A stretch of 64,000 bases of DNA from assembly GCA_033239125.1 (NCBI GenBank), contig BSWB01000006.1:119520242-119584241 (forward strand), in the 5' to 3' direction. The notes beneath the pieces were generated by a model that searched no databases, had not been told where the DNA came from, and worked only from the letters and a program-made list of their open reading frames with translations. This DNA is from Fagopyrum homotropicum. Its lineage: Eukaryota > Streptophyta > Magnoliopsida > Caryophyllales > Polygonaceae. Below, piece after piece: positions 12,526 through 23,142 of this stretch. Numbering within the stretch: the first letter of the stretch is position 1; each line of letters begins with the position of its first letter. The position numbers and the translations under genes were made by a program.

Positions 12526-12900
12526 TCTCCTGCAGTGACCAATTAACTATTTTGTTTGCTTCTATTGGACCTTATCCAACTGGGCCGGGCTGCTCCATTT
12601 CCCATCCTTTAAAGTATGACACCATTTCTATATAACCTTAGCAAACAGAGAATTCAAGACACATACTTCTTCTCACTTGTCATTTTCGATAATCTCGTCT
12701 CCATAAAGACCCGTGAGCTCAAAAGAGAAGAATCCGTCCCAAAAGTTCCAAACAGAGATCGGAGCTGCAGATCCGAGATTTAAAAAAAAAAACCTCCGAT
12801 GTCCGACGTCGGTAACCGACACATCTCCGGTCATGCTTTTTCATGAGTTGTTTAACGTTGTTGCATGTCATTGTTAATCTCCGACAACTTCTCCACCAAA
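12526..12900 (+). promoter_or_regulatory. Laccase promoter and 5' UTR
   Basis: A TATA box (CTATATAAC, 12629-12637) lies about 265 bp before the chosen ATG, in a short unique interval between the laccase pseudogene and the gene. CCAAT-like and pyrimidine-rich stretches are nearby. The transcript start would be near 12660, giving a leader of about 240 bases with two short upstream ATGs (12844 and 12865), the second in frame with the main ORF. The space available for a promoter is only about 100-700 bp because the pseudogene abuts it. Confidence 0.5.
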
Positions 12901-15065
12901 ATGGGAGCTTCATTTCCCCCTACTTTCAAGCCCTTTTCTTTCTTATTACTTGCATGCTGTCTTCTTCTCACCGGAAATGCTCTGGCTAAAGATCGAAGCT
13001 TTACACGACGATACCATTTCAACGTATGTATAATTAACGTTGTACATATCAATCTCTTACCTCGTACTTACATCGTCTTTCTAATGATTATGTTCTTTTT
13101 TTTATTTATTATAGATTGTGATGAAAAATGTCACGCGTCTATGTTCTACTAAGAGCATCGTGACCGTCAACGGCGAATTCCCGGGGCCTCCAATCGTCGC
13201 GAACGAGGGCGATCGTATTCTCGTACGCGTCGTCAACCATGTATCCGATAATATCACCATCCATTGGTACATTCACTTAAAATAAAAGCTCGTAATTTTG
13301 TTTTAATGTTACGTTAATACTAAACCGATATTAATACAGGCACGGATTAAAACAATTAAGAAACGGTTGGGCAGACGGACCGGCTTACATAACCCAATGC
13401 CCTATCCAAACCGGTCAAAGCTATACCTACAATTTCACAGTTGTCGGTCAACGTGGAACTTTGTTTTGGCATGCGCATATCTCTTGGTTAAGGTCAACCG
13501 TCTGCGGTCCGTTAATCATTCTTCCTAAACTCAAAACCTCGTACCCGTTTCCTACAACATACAAGCAAATACCCATCATGTTCGGTATGTTATCCTACCC
13601 GGTTTTATTTTTGCTATTAAATTATCGAATTATTCGGATCAAATCATACTGTTTTTCTAATTGGTAGGGGAATGGTTCAAGTCCGACACAGAAGCCATCG
13701 TAACAGAATCCCTTCTAAAGGGTGGTGGTCCAAATATTTCCGATGCTTACACCATCAATGGTCTTCCCGGACCTCTATACGAGTGTTCTACTAAAGGTTC
13801 GATATTTTATATATATACATATTGTTTGTCTAGCTTTATCGTCGTATCAAATACGTCCTAAACTATTTATAAATTGTTTCCATTAGATACATATAAGTTG
13901 AGGGTAAAAGCAGGCAAGACGTATCTTCTCCGGCTAATCAACGGTGCACTCAACGATGATCTTTTCTTCAGCATCGGAGGCCACACTCTCACCGTCGTCG
14001 AAGTCGACGCCGTCTACGTCAAACCATTCGAAACCGAGATACTCATGATCACACCAGGCCAAACCACAAACGTACTGCTCAAAACCAAATCCAATTTCCC
14101 TCATTCCAAATTCTTCATGATGGCTAGTCCTTACGTTACCGGAGATGGCACCTTCGACAACACCACCGTCGCCGGAATCCTTGAGTACGAGCCCCCAGCG
14201 TCTTTGCGCCGAGCCTCGAAAAGCCTCCCCATTATAAGGCCGGTGCTCCCCGATCTATGTGACACTCCAGCTGCAACAGCCTTCGTTGCAAAGCTTCGTA
14301 GTCTTGCGAGTTCAAATTTTCCGGCGAATGTTCCGATTAAGGTTGACCGGAGATTTTTGTTCACTCTCGGAATGGGAACGACACCGTGTGATTTGAAGCA
14401 AGGCACGTGTGAGGGAGCTTATGGGGAGAAATTTGCGGCGGCGGTCAATAACGTATCATTCGTCCTACCAAAGACCGCATTACTCCAAGCGCACTTCACC
14501 GGACATTCGAAAGGCGTATATTCGCCGGATTTTCCGACGAGTCCGTTGTTTAAGTTCAATTACACGGGTACTCCGCCGGATAATACGCATGTTAATAAAG
14601 CAACAAAGGTTGTGGTTCTACCGTTCAATACGAATGTTGAGTTGATTTTACAGGGCACCAATATGCTCGGCGGGGAGAGTCACCCTCTTCATCTTCACGG
14701 GTACAATTTCTTCGTTGTCGGAACCGGGTTCGGTAATTTCGACCCGAAGAAGGATCCGGGTCATTTTAATTTAATTGACCCGGTTGAGCGGAATACGGTC
14801 GCTGTCCCTGTCGGAGGGTGGGTGGCGATCCGGTTTTTGGCCGATAATCCAGGTATGTAATTTACGCTTACAGTAAATTTTGAAATTGTTGATTTAGATT
14901 TGATTAATTGAATAGTTTTGATTAATATGAACAGGTGTGTGGCTGATGCATTGCCATATAGAAGCACATATGAGCTGGGGGTTGATGATGGCGTGGATTG
15001 TGTTGGATGGTCAGCTTCCCCATCAGAAAATGCTGCCTCCGCCGCCTGATTTGCCCAATTGCTGA
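12901..15065 (+). CDS. Laccase (multicopper oxidase), six exons, apparently intact
   Basis: Exons 12901-13023, 13115-13266, 13340-13584, 13668-13796, 13887-14852 and 14935-15065 join in frame to 581 residues, the normal size for plant laccases; the 152/245/129-bp inner exons match the classical plant laccase layout. Residues 1-29 form a signal peptide ending ALA, so the protein is secreted to the cell wall. Copper ligands are all present: HWHG (91-94), WHAH (135-138), HPLHLHG (482-488) and HCHIEAHMSWGL (544-555), with Leu555 as axial residue. Several NxT/NxS glycosylation sites occur. The family oxidises phenols with O2, in lignin or flavonoid polymerisation. The ATG at 12901 has a good context (A at -3, G at +4) and opens directly on the signal peptide; an in-frame ATG at 12865 would add 12 residues. 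TVCGPL replaces the usual TVYG/TVHG. The subgroup cannot be assigned by eye. Confidence 0.95.
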
Positions 15066-15260
15066 TGATGTTTTTGTTTTTTCCGATGACATGTTTTTGA
15101 ACGGCTTTGTCTTTTCCCGGTGACCTAGGCCTGTAGGGTAGAGTATTTAAGAAAGTAGGGTGGGTTATGTAACTAGGCCTTTTATTATTACATTAAAGCA
15201 AATTAAAGCTTTTCTAAATTGTAGTTTCCAAAATTCGGATTTTCAAAGAATAATAAATAT
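15066..15260 (+). terminator. Laccase 3' UTR and possible poly(A) signal
   Basis: The UTR shares words with the upstream pseudogene as far as about 15130. AATAAA at 15252-15257 is the first canonical poly(A) signal after the stop codon. Confidence 0.45.
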
Positions 15261-15550
15261 GTGAGACAATGACTTTTGTCCGATAATTTATATTGGAAGT
15301 CTTTTGAGATGGATTATCACATACCAGTTGAAATGTAGAGCATTAAATGTTGTGCGAAATATAAGAAGTTAATCCGTACAAAGAGAGAGAAAAGCATACA
15401 GATTTATATTCTTTCATCAAATATTGAATTTAGGTTAGAGATGAAATTGATAACTTATGAGGTATGGATGAATGTATACTTAGAATATTAGAATTCTAAA
15501 AGTTATATGAGATGATTAAATATAAGACTAGATCAAATGATAAAACTGAA

Positions 15551-15882
15551 GTATGTAAAGAGTAAAGATGGAAATGGGTACATAATCATATGATTCAACC
15601 GAATCGAATTACGGATGAAACGCAAAGAACTCCATGTAGTAGGCGGGTGGCGACAATCATATGATCTAACCGGTTAATCGAAATGAATATATGGATGAAA
15701 CGCAAAGAACTCCATGTAGTAGACGGTTGACCTAATTACCAACACCTTATAGTAATTTATTCGACATCACAAGTATGTAAAGAGTAAAGTGGAAATGAGT
15801 ACACAATCATATATGATCCAACCGGTCAATCTAATCAAATTACGGATGAAACGCAAAGAACTCTATGTAGTAGGCGGTTGGC
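15551..15882 (+). repeat. Three diverged direct repeats downstream of the laccase
   Basis: Units at about 15551-15650, 15651-15727 and 15773-15882 share the block GGATGAAACGCAAAGAACTC followed by ATGTAGTAGRCGG, and an upstream block CAATCATATGATCYAACCG. Units 1 and 3 also share the lead-in GTATGTAAAGAGTAAAG; unit 2 lacks it. A tandem duplication history is likely. No coding potential is seen. Confidence 0.8.
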
Positions 15883-16801
15883 ATGTGAAATTGATGGGTG
15901 GTGGGGCAAATATGTATGTACGTAAATCCTACTCCGTGTAAAATAATTTTTTAAAAAAAAAGATAATTTGGTAGATAAAAGTCTTTTTAGGGCGATAATC
16001 TAGGTCCCTACCATTATTAATAATTAAAAACAAATTAGTTGAATTAAATGTTATATATATATATATATATGTCTCTTATTATCCTAAAAAAAAATCATAG
16101 TTGGGGATTAGAAAAATTATGTCATCAAAAGAGTGGAAAAAAGAAAATAAATAATCCTAAGAAGAGGATTTTATCCAATTTAATAAAAATGAAAAGAAAT
16201 TCTAGGCACTATAGAAAACTTATTCCGAGATATAACAATATCCACTACAAAAAATAATTAGTTTTGCGACGGGGGTCTGCGTCGGCAAGGATTCCCGACG
16301 CCAATGAGCAATGTTTGCGACGGCGATAACTGTGGTCGCTTATTTTGCGACCGCGTAATCAATACCGTCGCAAATAGTACATTGTTTTGCGACCGCGTTT
16401 AGGTGCCGACGGTAAAAAAATTTCCTTTTGCGTCGGCTCTTGATTACCGTCGCAAAGGTCCAAAGTTGCAGCTGTTGAGCGCCAAAAAAAAAAAAATTGG
16501 CTTGCAAAAAAATTTTGATAACTCATCCTTTGGCTTCCTTTTTTTATGTATTTGTCGCTGTTGAAGTGTTGAGCGCCAAAGTTGCCGCTGTTGAGCCCTA
16601 ATTAGATGAACGCTCGTCTTCGCCTCTTCCACAATTCTTCCACAGGGCTCCTTCCACCATTTTTGCTGCTAGATCGAAGGTAATCGTCTTCGTCTCTTCT
16701 TCACCTCTTCCATGTTTTGTTTTTGATTTTAGTTGTTATTCATTCTGGCCAGTCCTTCTTCTCTGTTTGGAATTTAAGTTTCTAATTATCCTAAAGCTTT
16801 T

Positions 16802-17118
16802 CCCCTCTTTGTCTGCTCCTCAATCTGATGGCACCATCGCTGCAACTCGTTAGAACTATGAAAAAATACCTAATTAGGTCAGCCAAAACTATTTTTACTT
16901 GTTAAGCACCCATTGCTGCTCCTCAATAGAACTATTTTTACCTGTTAAAACTTTCCCCCTCTTTGTCTGCTCCTCAATCTGACGACACCATTGCTGCTAC
17001 TCGTTAGAACTATGAAAAAAATACTTAATTAGGTCAGCCAAAACTATTTTTACTTGTTAAGCATCCATTGCTGCTCCTCAATAGAACTATTTTTAGAACT
17101 ATTTTTACGTGTTAAAAC
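16802..17118 (+). repeat. Tandem duplication, unit about 154 bp
   Basis: Unit 1 starts at 16802 and unit 2 at 16956, both with CCCCTCTTTGTCTGCTCCTC and running through AGGTCAGCCAAAACTATTTT and CCATTGCTGCTCCTCAATAG. The copies differ at a few positions. The repeat lies in the left arm of the outer CACTA element. Confidence 0.85.
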
Positions 17119-17439
17119 TTCTTGCTGTTTGTGTTAGATGAATACCTAATTATTATTTCATGGAAGAGATTATATGTTGTCAAGTCTATAATCACATATT
17201 GCTATACCATTTAGGCTAATAAGCTAAAAGTGTGGCCAAACTGTCACCACGATAAGCAAAATCCAAAAAAGTGCAACAATAACAAATGTTCAAAACAACA
17301 AGCTTGAGAACCAGGGAATGAGGTGAAATTTTAAGTTACTGGTGAGAATTTACTTCAATTTATGAAGCATATCATCAATCTCAAACTGTTGGAAGTACCA
17401 ATGTCTCTCAAAGATTTATTTGATATATTATATCTCCCT

Positions 17440-17810
17440 TTACTGAGTAGAAACAGGGATCTGCATAAGCTTCAGTTGCACTCTATTAACTTGTTCATTA
17501 ACTAACTGTTGGAAACTAGGTGCATTTGTAGTAATGAGTACCTCTTACATTACATTGACATTTATGTTTAACTAACTGTTGGAAACTAGGTGCATTTGTC
17601 CACATATTGTTAAATTTAAAATGCCTAAGATGTTTACTAATTAGTTTAAGGGATGAAATGCCTTAATGACTGCAGTAGGTACCAGTTGTATCTTCAGAAA
17701 ATGCCTTAATGACTGTAGTAGGTACCAATAGACAGACAGTAAAAGATCCCTGTTTCTAACAGTTAGTTAAAGATGTTTACTAATTAGTTTAAGGGATGAA
17801 ATGCATTTGA
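17440..17810 (+). repeat. Cluster of short local duplications beside the LTR insertion
   Basis: Blocks such as AACTAACTGTTGGAAACTAG (17501, 17570), ATGCCTTAATGACTGYAGTAGG (17659, 17700) and GATGTTTACTAATTAGTTTA (17629, 17772) each occur twice or more. Parts reappear right of the LTR (26209-26300), including CATTTGTCCACATATTGTTA and CAATAGACAGACAGTAAAAG. The region was rearranged by local duplication before or during the LTR insertion. Confidence 0.7.
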
Positions 17811-20499
17811 TGTAATAACCGAAAATTTTAAACTCCGTTTAATACGGAATTTAACCGGATTCCGATCCGCTAACCTCTAACCTTTAAATAAGTTAGAATG
17901 AAATTAAATTCTATCATGTTATGCGATCTTAGTTCACATGAAATAATAAAATGTGTAACCGGAGATATTTCCGTACCTTTAAAATAAAAGTAATAATTTT
18001 ACCTAATACGGAATATAATTCCGTAAAATAAAATTTTTCCGCAAATGCCTACCGATCTATACGAGTAACGGGTTTCGTTTCAGCTCGTTTTAATGAAGCG
18101 AAAGTGGGCCCGATCCTATTGTGGACAGCCAGCCCAGCCCATTCCTAACCTCTAATTAAACCTAATTAAGCTAACCTAATCTAACCCTAATCCTATCTAA
18201 CCCTTCTCCTATTGCCGCTCCTGCTGCCCACCTCTCTCTTTGCAGAAGCCGACCGCAACAGGAGAAGCTGCACATTGCCCTGCTGCCCAAATTGCCGCCA
18301 CCACCGCCACTTCGGACTCACTACCGAGACGAAGTCGCGCCTTCGTCGGAGACCATGAGAGACCGCAGCCGTCTGCGACCCACCGGAACCGAGGAGATAC
18401 GCAGTCCGTTCGCCTCGGTTGCTGCACACCGACGCCCAACCTCGCACTCGGACCTCGCCACCCTTCCTTCCGCCGGCTCTGTCGACCACTAGTAGCGGCA
18501 CCAACCTCGCAGCGTCCCAAGCAGCCACCATCCGAGCCTCTTCGATCTTCTCTGTGGACCACCAGGTGAGTCTGAACCATCCCCTCCTACCCCTCTTCTT
18601 CCCCTGTCGACTTCATCACTACTACAAAATTGGGTTTACATACCGTTAGATATAATCCGGACGGTTAAAACCCGAGTTATAAAGTTAGAAATAAAATGGT
18701 TGAATTGTTATAATCCGGATGTACTTTGTGTCCGGGTTATACACTTAGCTAAATAAAGTGATAAACAATCAAATAATCCAATATATTGTGCACCCGGTTT
18801 ATTTGCTAACTCAAAAACCCGGGTTATTCCAGAACCGGATTATAAAAGTCTGCTTTATTTGTTTTCCTTTTCATCAACGCCCGGTCTATACGTTTATATC
18901 TATATCTGGTCACAATAATTGAGAAGAGGAGTCTACACGCCCGGCATATTACCACCAAAACTTTGATTGATTGAGCTCCAACTCTGATTTTCATTGCGCG
19001 CCTTTGCAAACCACGTTTGCCGTAATCAACTCGTCAATTTTTAGGGTTCTCTCGCTGCACGACTTAGCAGAACTTCGATCTAACTCCTCCTTGAAGAATA
19101 TATCGATCTTAACCCTAATCAAATATGAGGTAGAGTCGCTTTCTGTAACTTGACTTCATCTTTTAGTCGTGCACCATAACTAACTCGTCAAATATATCTC
19201 TTCAAGATTTAGGGTTCAATTGGTTGATTCAAGTCAAGCGGGTGGTAGATTCTTGCTTCAATTGGTCCTTCAAAAATCACTTTGAGCCTTAATTTGAATC
19301 TGAGGTAAAGTCTTCCTCTTTTCCCTTTGCTTGCTAATGCAACTTTTGGCTTCTAGTATGATAAATTGGCTGTCAAGATCAAACTTTAGTTCTCGACATG
19401 TCTGTTTGCAGTTTATGGTTCCTTGGTTATTTTATTTGTTCACATTACACAATAGGTGTTAGTTGCAATTTCTTGTTTCTGCATTCTATGTTCTTCTTTT
19501 TTTGGGTAATGGATAAGCAAATTGAGCGTCTCAGAGAGCTTAATCCATTGTTTGATTTCTATTTTGTAAAAGAAAATGATCAAAACATAGTAGGATGTAT
19601 AATCAGTTGCCTCTGTGTAGTGTTAACATAGGCTACATGTATCAGATGATATCCTATGTTGGGCCAGTATATGCAGTTGAGAGTATCTTCATTAGCACTA
19701 CTCAACAGTTAAGTCATTAAGTTTATGCTTATATGCACATCAAGATCCAGATCGGGATAGGGGATATGCCTATGGTGGGTACTTTTTGAAATTGGCAATT
19801 GGGGGTGAGGTTCCTTGTAATTTGTAGATAATTAGAGTGTAGTTTCTCAATCAGTTGAAGTGGCTAGTTGATTATTTATTTATTTATTATACTCATCTTG
19901 TAAGCGTATAAAGTGGGCGTTTTGAAGTAAACCTCTGCGAAAAATTTGTTCTGGAATTGCAGCCATCACAGATTGCATCATGTGAAGATGTGAATATACA
20001 TACAACTAGGTACCTCAGTTAGAACGTGTTTGATGCAAATATAGTGCTATAAATCTTAAATTAGATGATGATTAATTATAGTGAATGGATAAAGCAAATG
20101 AAAAGAACATTTACTGTGAGAATGAAGATGTGAGTAGAGAACCACCACTTTCTGCTTATTTTATTGTCATCTAAATTTGTTGTATACCAGCTCATTACTT
20201 ATCATAATACAGGGTCAACTTAGATTGTTAATTCAAAACTGACCATAGTAAAATCAACTCAAGCAGTTCAGTTTAGATGATACAAGCTGCTACACAAATA
20301 AAGAAGGTAAAAGTCAGAAATTACCTGCCGAAGATTGCAGCTATGAGAATATTTGAGTTAGATTGATAATAGCTACGGTTTATAAGAAAAAACTAGCTCT
20401 ATTGGTTTGCTTTCTTCAGCCAACAGGGAAATAAATTATTAATTAATCAAATTAAACATTGACCTAATGAGGTTGGCGCTTATTTAGACTTTTAGAGCA

Positions 20500-22080
20500 C
20501 ATGCAAAAATTCATTTTAACCAAATTTTAAGTTTTATTATTTGCTGTGTTGGCTGAAGAAACAACTAGACTTTATATAATTTATTAATAAGATAGGAATT
20601 TAGAAAAATTCATTTTAGAGCACATACAAAAATTGATAGATTGCTTTAGAGCATATACAAAAATTATTAATTATTAATTATTAATTATTAATTATTAATT
20701 AATCAAATTAAACATAGATTGCTTTCGAATTTTAAATTAATCAAATTAGTAATTGCTGTCAAAATCGCAAGCTCTATTGGTTTGCTTTTCATCCTATATA
20801 ATTTTAACTTATTAGGAAACATGTGAGTTCACTTATATTTGGCTTATTTTCTATCAACATGTTTTGGAAATTCCATGTAGTTGAATTGAGCAGGTAAAGA
20901 CTCTCTATCTTAAGCTTCTTCTAAAACACAGTCCAACAAATCACTTTAAGGCCAGTGGTAAGAGTATACATCAGGACACACACAAAAGAGCACATGAGTG
21001 CACAAGAATGCAGCACAAATCACACCAAAGAGATAAACAAGGCTCTTAACTAGCAAGGAAAGCCTAACTAGTCCTTAGGAAAAAGCCAATGACAAAGGAT
21101 AACACAGATAAATGATGGTTAGGAAGGCTCTGCCCTGAGTTATAGGATATCTCATTCTGTGGCATCTACTCTCACCTACAGGCTACATGTGACTTTAACA
21201 AGGCTCCCTCACATCCTAATCCCCAGAAACACTCTTCTAGTTATTATTCAACCCATCCATAATAAGTATGTAACACCTAGCTATATCCTCCAACCTAAGA
21301 ACACTAAGGGCCGGTTGGTTTCAACTCCGGAAACGGAAACAAATCTACTCCACTTAAATATCATTGTTCATTCATAAAATCAATCTATAAGATGCATGTT
21401 TTCTCATTTTTAATGAAAGATGTGCTTTCTTTTCCCCGTTTTGTTTCCCTTTCTGGTATTAAAATTAAATAAATTCTACCCCGACTACTCTAAACCACAA
21501 GGATTGATTCCAAATATTTTTATGAATAATAGTATATATATGGACTAAATTCGTTTTGATCCGTTTCCAGAATTGAAGCCAAACGTGGGTAAGAGGTTAA
21601 ATTACTTTCCATAACAGAACCACATCCCATCCTTTCAAGAATCATTATATCGGCAAGACACGTCGAACATATCAAAATACCCTTGAGATTGATATTGAGA
21701 GATCGATCTCTGTTCTTGTCATGAATGAGCTCGGCTAACACTGGTACATATTTTCAAGACATGTCTTCTGTATGATGGAAACTTGAGGAAACCATTATGC
21801 AGGAATGCATAAGCATCATTTGCTGGAAATCATTGAGGAAAATCCAAATAGTTAATTTAAGGTTAGCATAGGTTGCTTTATCTTCATAGAGATAAAACTT
21901 AAAATTTGGTTAAAATGAATTTTTGTATGTGTTGGCTGAAGAAACAGCTAGACTTTAAATAATTTATGGTTTTGCTTTATTGGTTTGCTTTCTACAACTG
22001 CCGCTTCTACCAACCACTAACAATAACATTCACATATAGTAAGGTCCTTTACATAATTTATTAATAAGATAAGAATTTAA
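20500..22080. repeat. Dispersed duplicated segment inside CACTA element B
   Basis: The phrase GTGTTGGCTGAAGAAACARC followed by TAGACTTTA occurs at about 20547 and 21930, in both cases near CATTTTAACCAAATTTTAAG or its reverse complement and near ATTTATTAATAAGATARGAA. One copy is rearranged. A (TTAA)-rich run of ATTATTAATT sits at 20663-20700. Confidence 0.6.
21308..21589. mobile_element. MITE, probably PIF/Harbinger type, 282 bp
   Basis: Imperfect inverted ends: GGTTGGTTTCAACTCCGGAA inside the left end and TTCCAGAATTGAAGCCAAAC inside the right. TAA stands on both sides (21305-21307 and 21590-21592). No coding capacity. The outermost bases of the two ends do not pair, so the exact borders are uncertain. 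It is the innermost layer of a four-layer nest. Confidence 0.6.
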
Positions 22081-22499
22081 AAAAAAAACACTTGATTGTA
22101 ATGATGTTTGGATGCTCGACTTCCATATCTAATCCGTTTGTTTACCTTTATTCCTCTCGAAACCATTTGCGTGGTTTATAAATTGATCCTTTTTTTGTAA
22201 TATAGGCAGAATTTAAGTTGTTGGTTGTGTTAATGTTTACCGTTGAGTAACACAATGTGGAAGATAACTTGGTTTTTAGTGTTAAATGTTTGTATTTATG
22301 AGGATGAAACAATGCTCACTGAAGCTGGTAAATCGATGATAGAGTCCGAAACTGGTAAATTGATGATAGAGTTTAAGAACTACTGCATGTTTCATCTTTG
22401 ATTACAACTTTGTAGGATTTGTGTGGCCACATGTTGAAGGGGAAGAGTAATGTGATGATGTGTAATAGTGTATTCATACTCACAAACATATCTATATAG

Positions 22500-23142
22500 G
22501 AATCATTGGGTGTTATTGGTCTTACATCCTCACAAAGATGTATATTGGATTGACTCGTCACATGGTGAACAAAGAGAAGATGCAGAGCAATTAGTTGAAT
22601 TGTAAGTATATCTTGCTTTATTTAACTAATTATAAAATAAAAGTATACATGTTACTAACCAAACTTGGCTTTTTTAAGGAGTTATGCTTTCAAATATTGC
22701 AATTTGGGAAAGAAAAAGTCGAGAACACAAATTTTATGAAATGTCATAAAGGTAAAAACTATATTTTAAAATTTTACTTATAATTTTATATCAAATATGT
22801 ATAATATTATTTTTGTAAAATTAAACTTGTCATGATATAATTTCTTCACTTATGTATTTATGTTGTAGTGTCCATGTCAAACAACTTTGATTGATTGTGG
22901 GCACTATGTGTTGAGGTTTATGCGGGAGATAATACTAAGAAAAAGTGACATTGTCCCAAAAATAGTACGTTCTCCAATCTTTTTAAAACAAAATTCTTAT
23001 TTTCATCGTGCTATATCAATTTAACTTCTAATATAATTATATTATTTTACAGTGGTAAGGTAGAAAGAGTACCTACTCCGATGGAGAGGTTGATCAAATC
23101 CGAAAAGAGTGGTTAGAATATTTGCTTCAACTCGTCCTTTAG
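22500..23142 (+). pseudogene. Ulp1/C48-type cysteine protease C-terminal domain in CACTA element B
   Basis: Three plus-strand segments with splice-like borders read as the end of a C48 (SUMO-protease-like) domain. Segment 22500-22601 has NHWVLLVLHPHKDVYWIDSS, giving the catalytic His and Asp. Segment 22868-22964 has CPCQTTLIDCGHYVLRFMRE, giving the oxyanion Gln and the catalytic Cys. Segment 23060-23142 has YSDGEVDQIRKEWLEYLLQL, the usual closing helix, then TAG. A middle segment near 22680-22757 fits less well and appears to contain a stop. No N-terminal part is found upstream. Ulp1 domains of this kind are common passengers of plant transposons; their role there is unproven. Likely no longer expressed as a full enzyme. 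Confidence 0.72.

Noticed and set aside
12865..12900. Earlier in-frame ATG as the laccase start
   Set aside because: The 12 extra residues precede a complete signal peptide, and the ATG at 12901 has the better context.
15551..15882. CRISPR-like repeat array
   Set aside because: Only three diverged units with unequal spacers, in plant nuclear DNA.
18193..18649. Overlapping GC-rich frames of 61-123 codons on both strands
   Set aside because: They lie in the GC-rich part of LTR copy A, overlap each other in several frames, and have proline/serine/arginine-rich low-complexity text.
20941..21160. Possible SINE (GGCCAGTGGTAAGAG start)
   Set aside because: No convincing B box, no A-rich tail and no target duplication.
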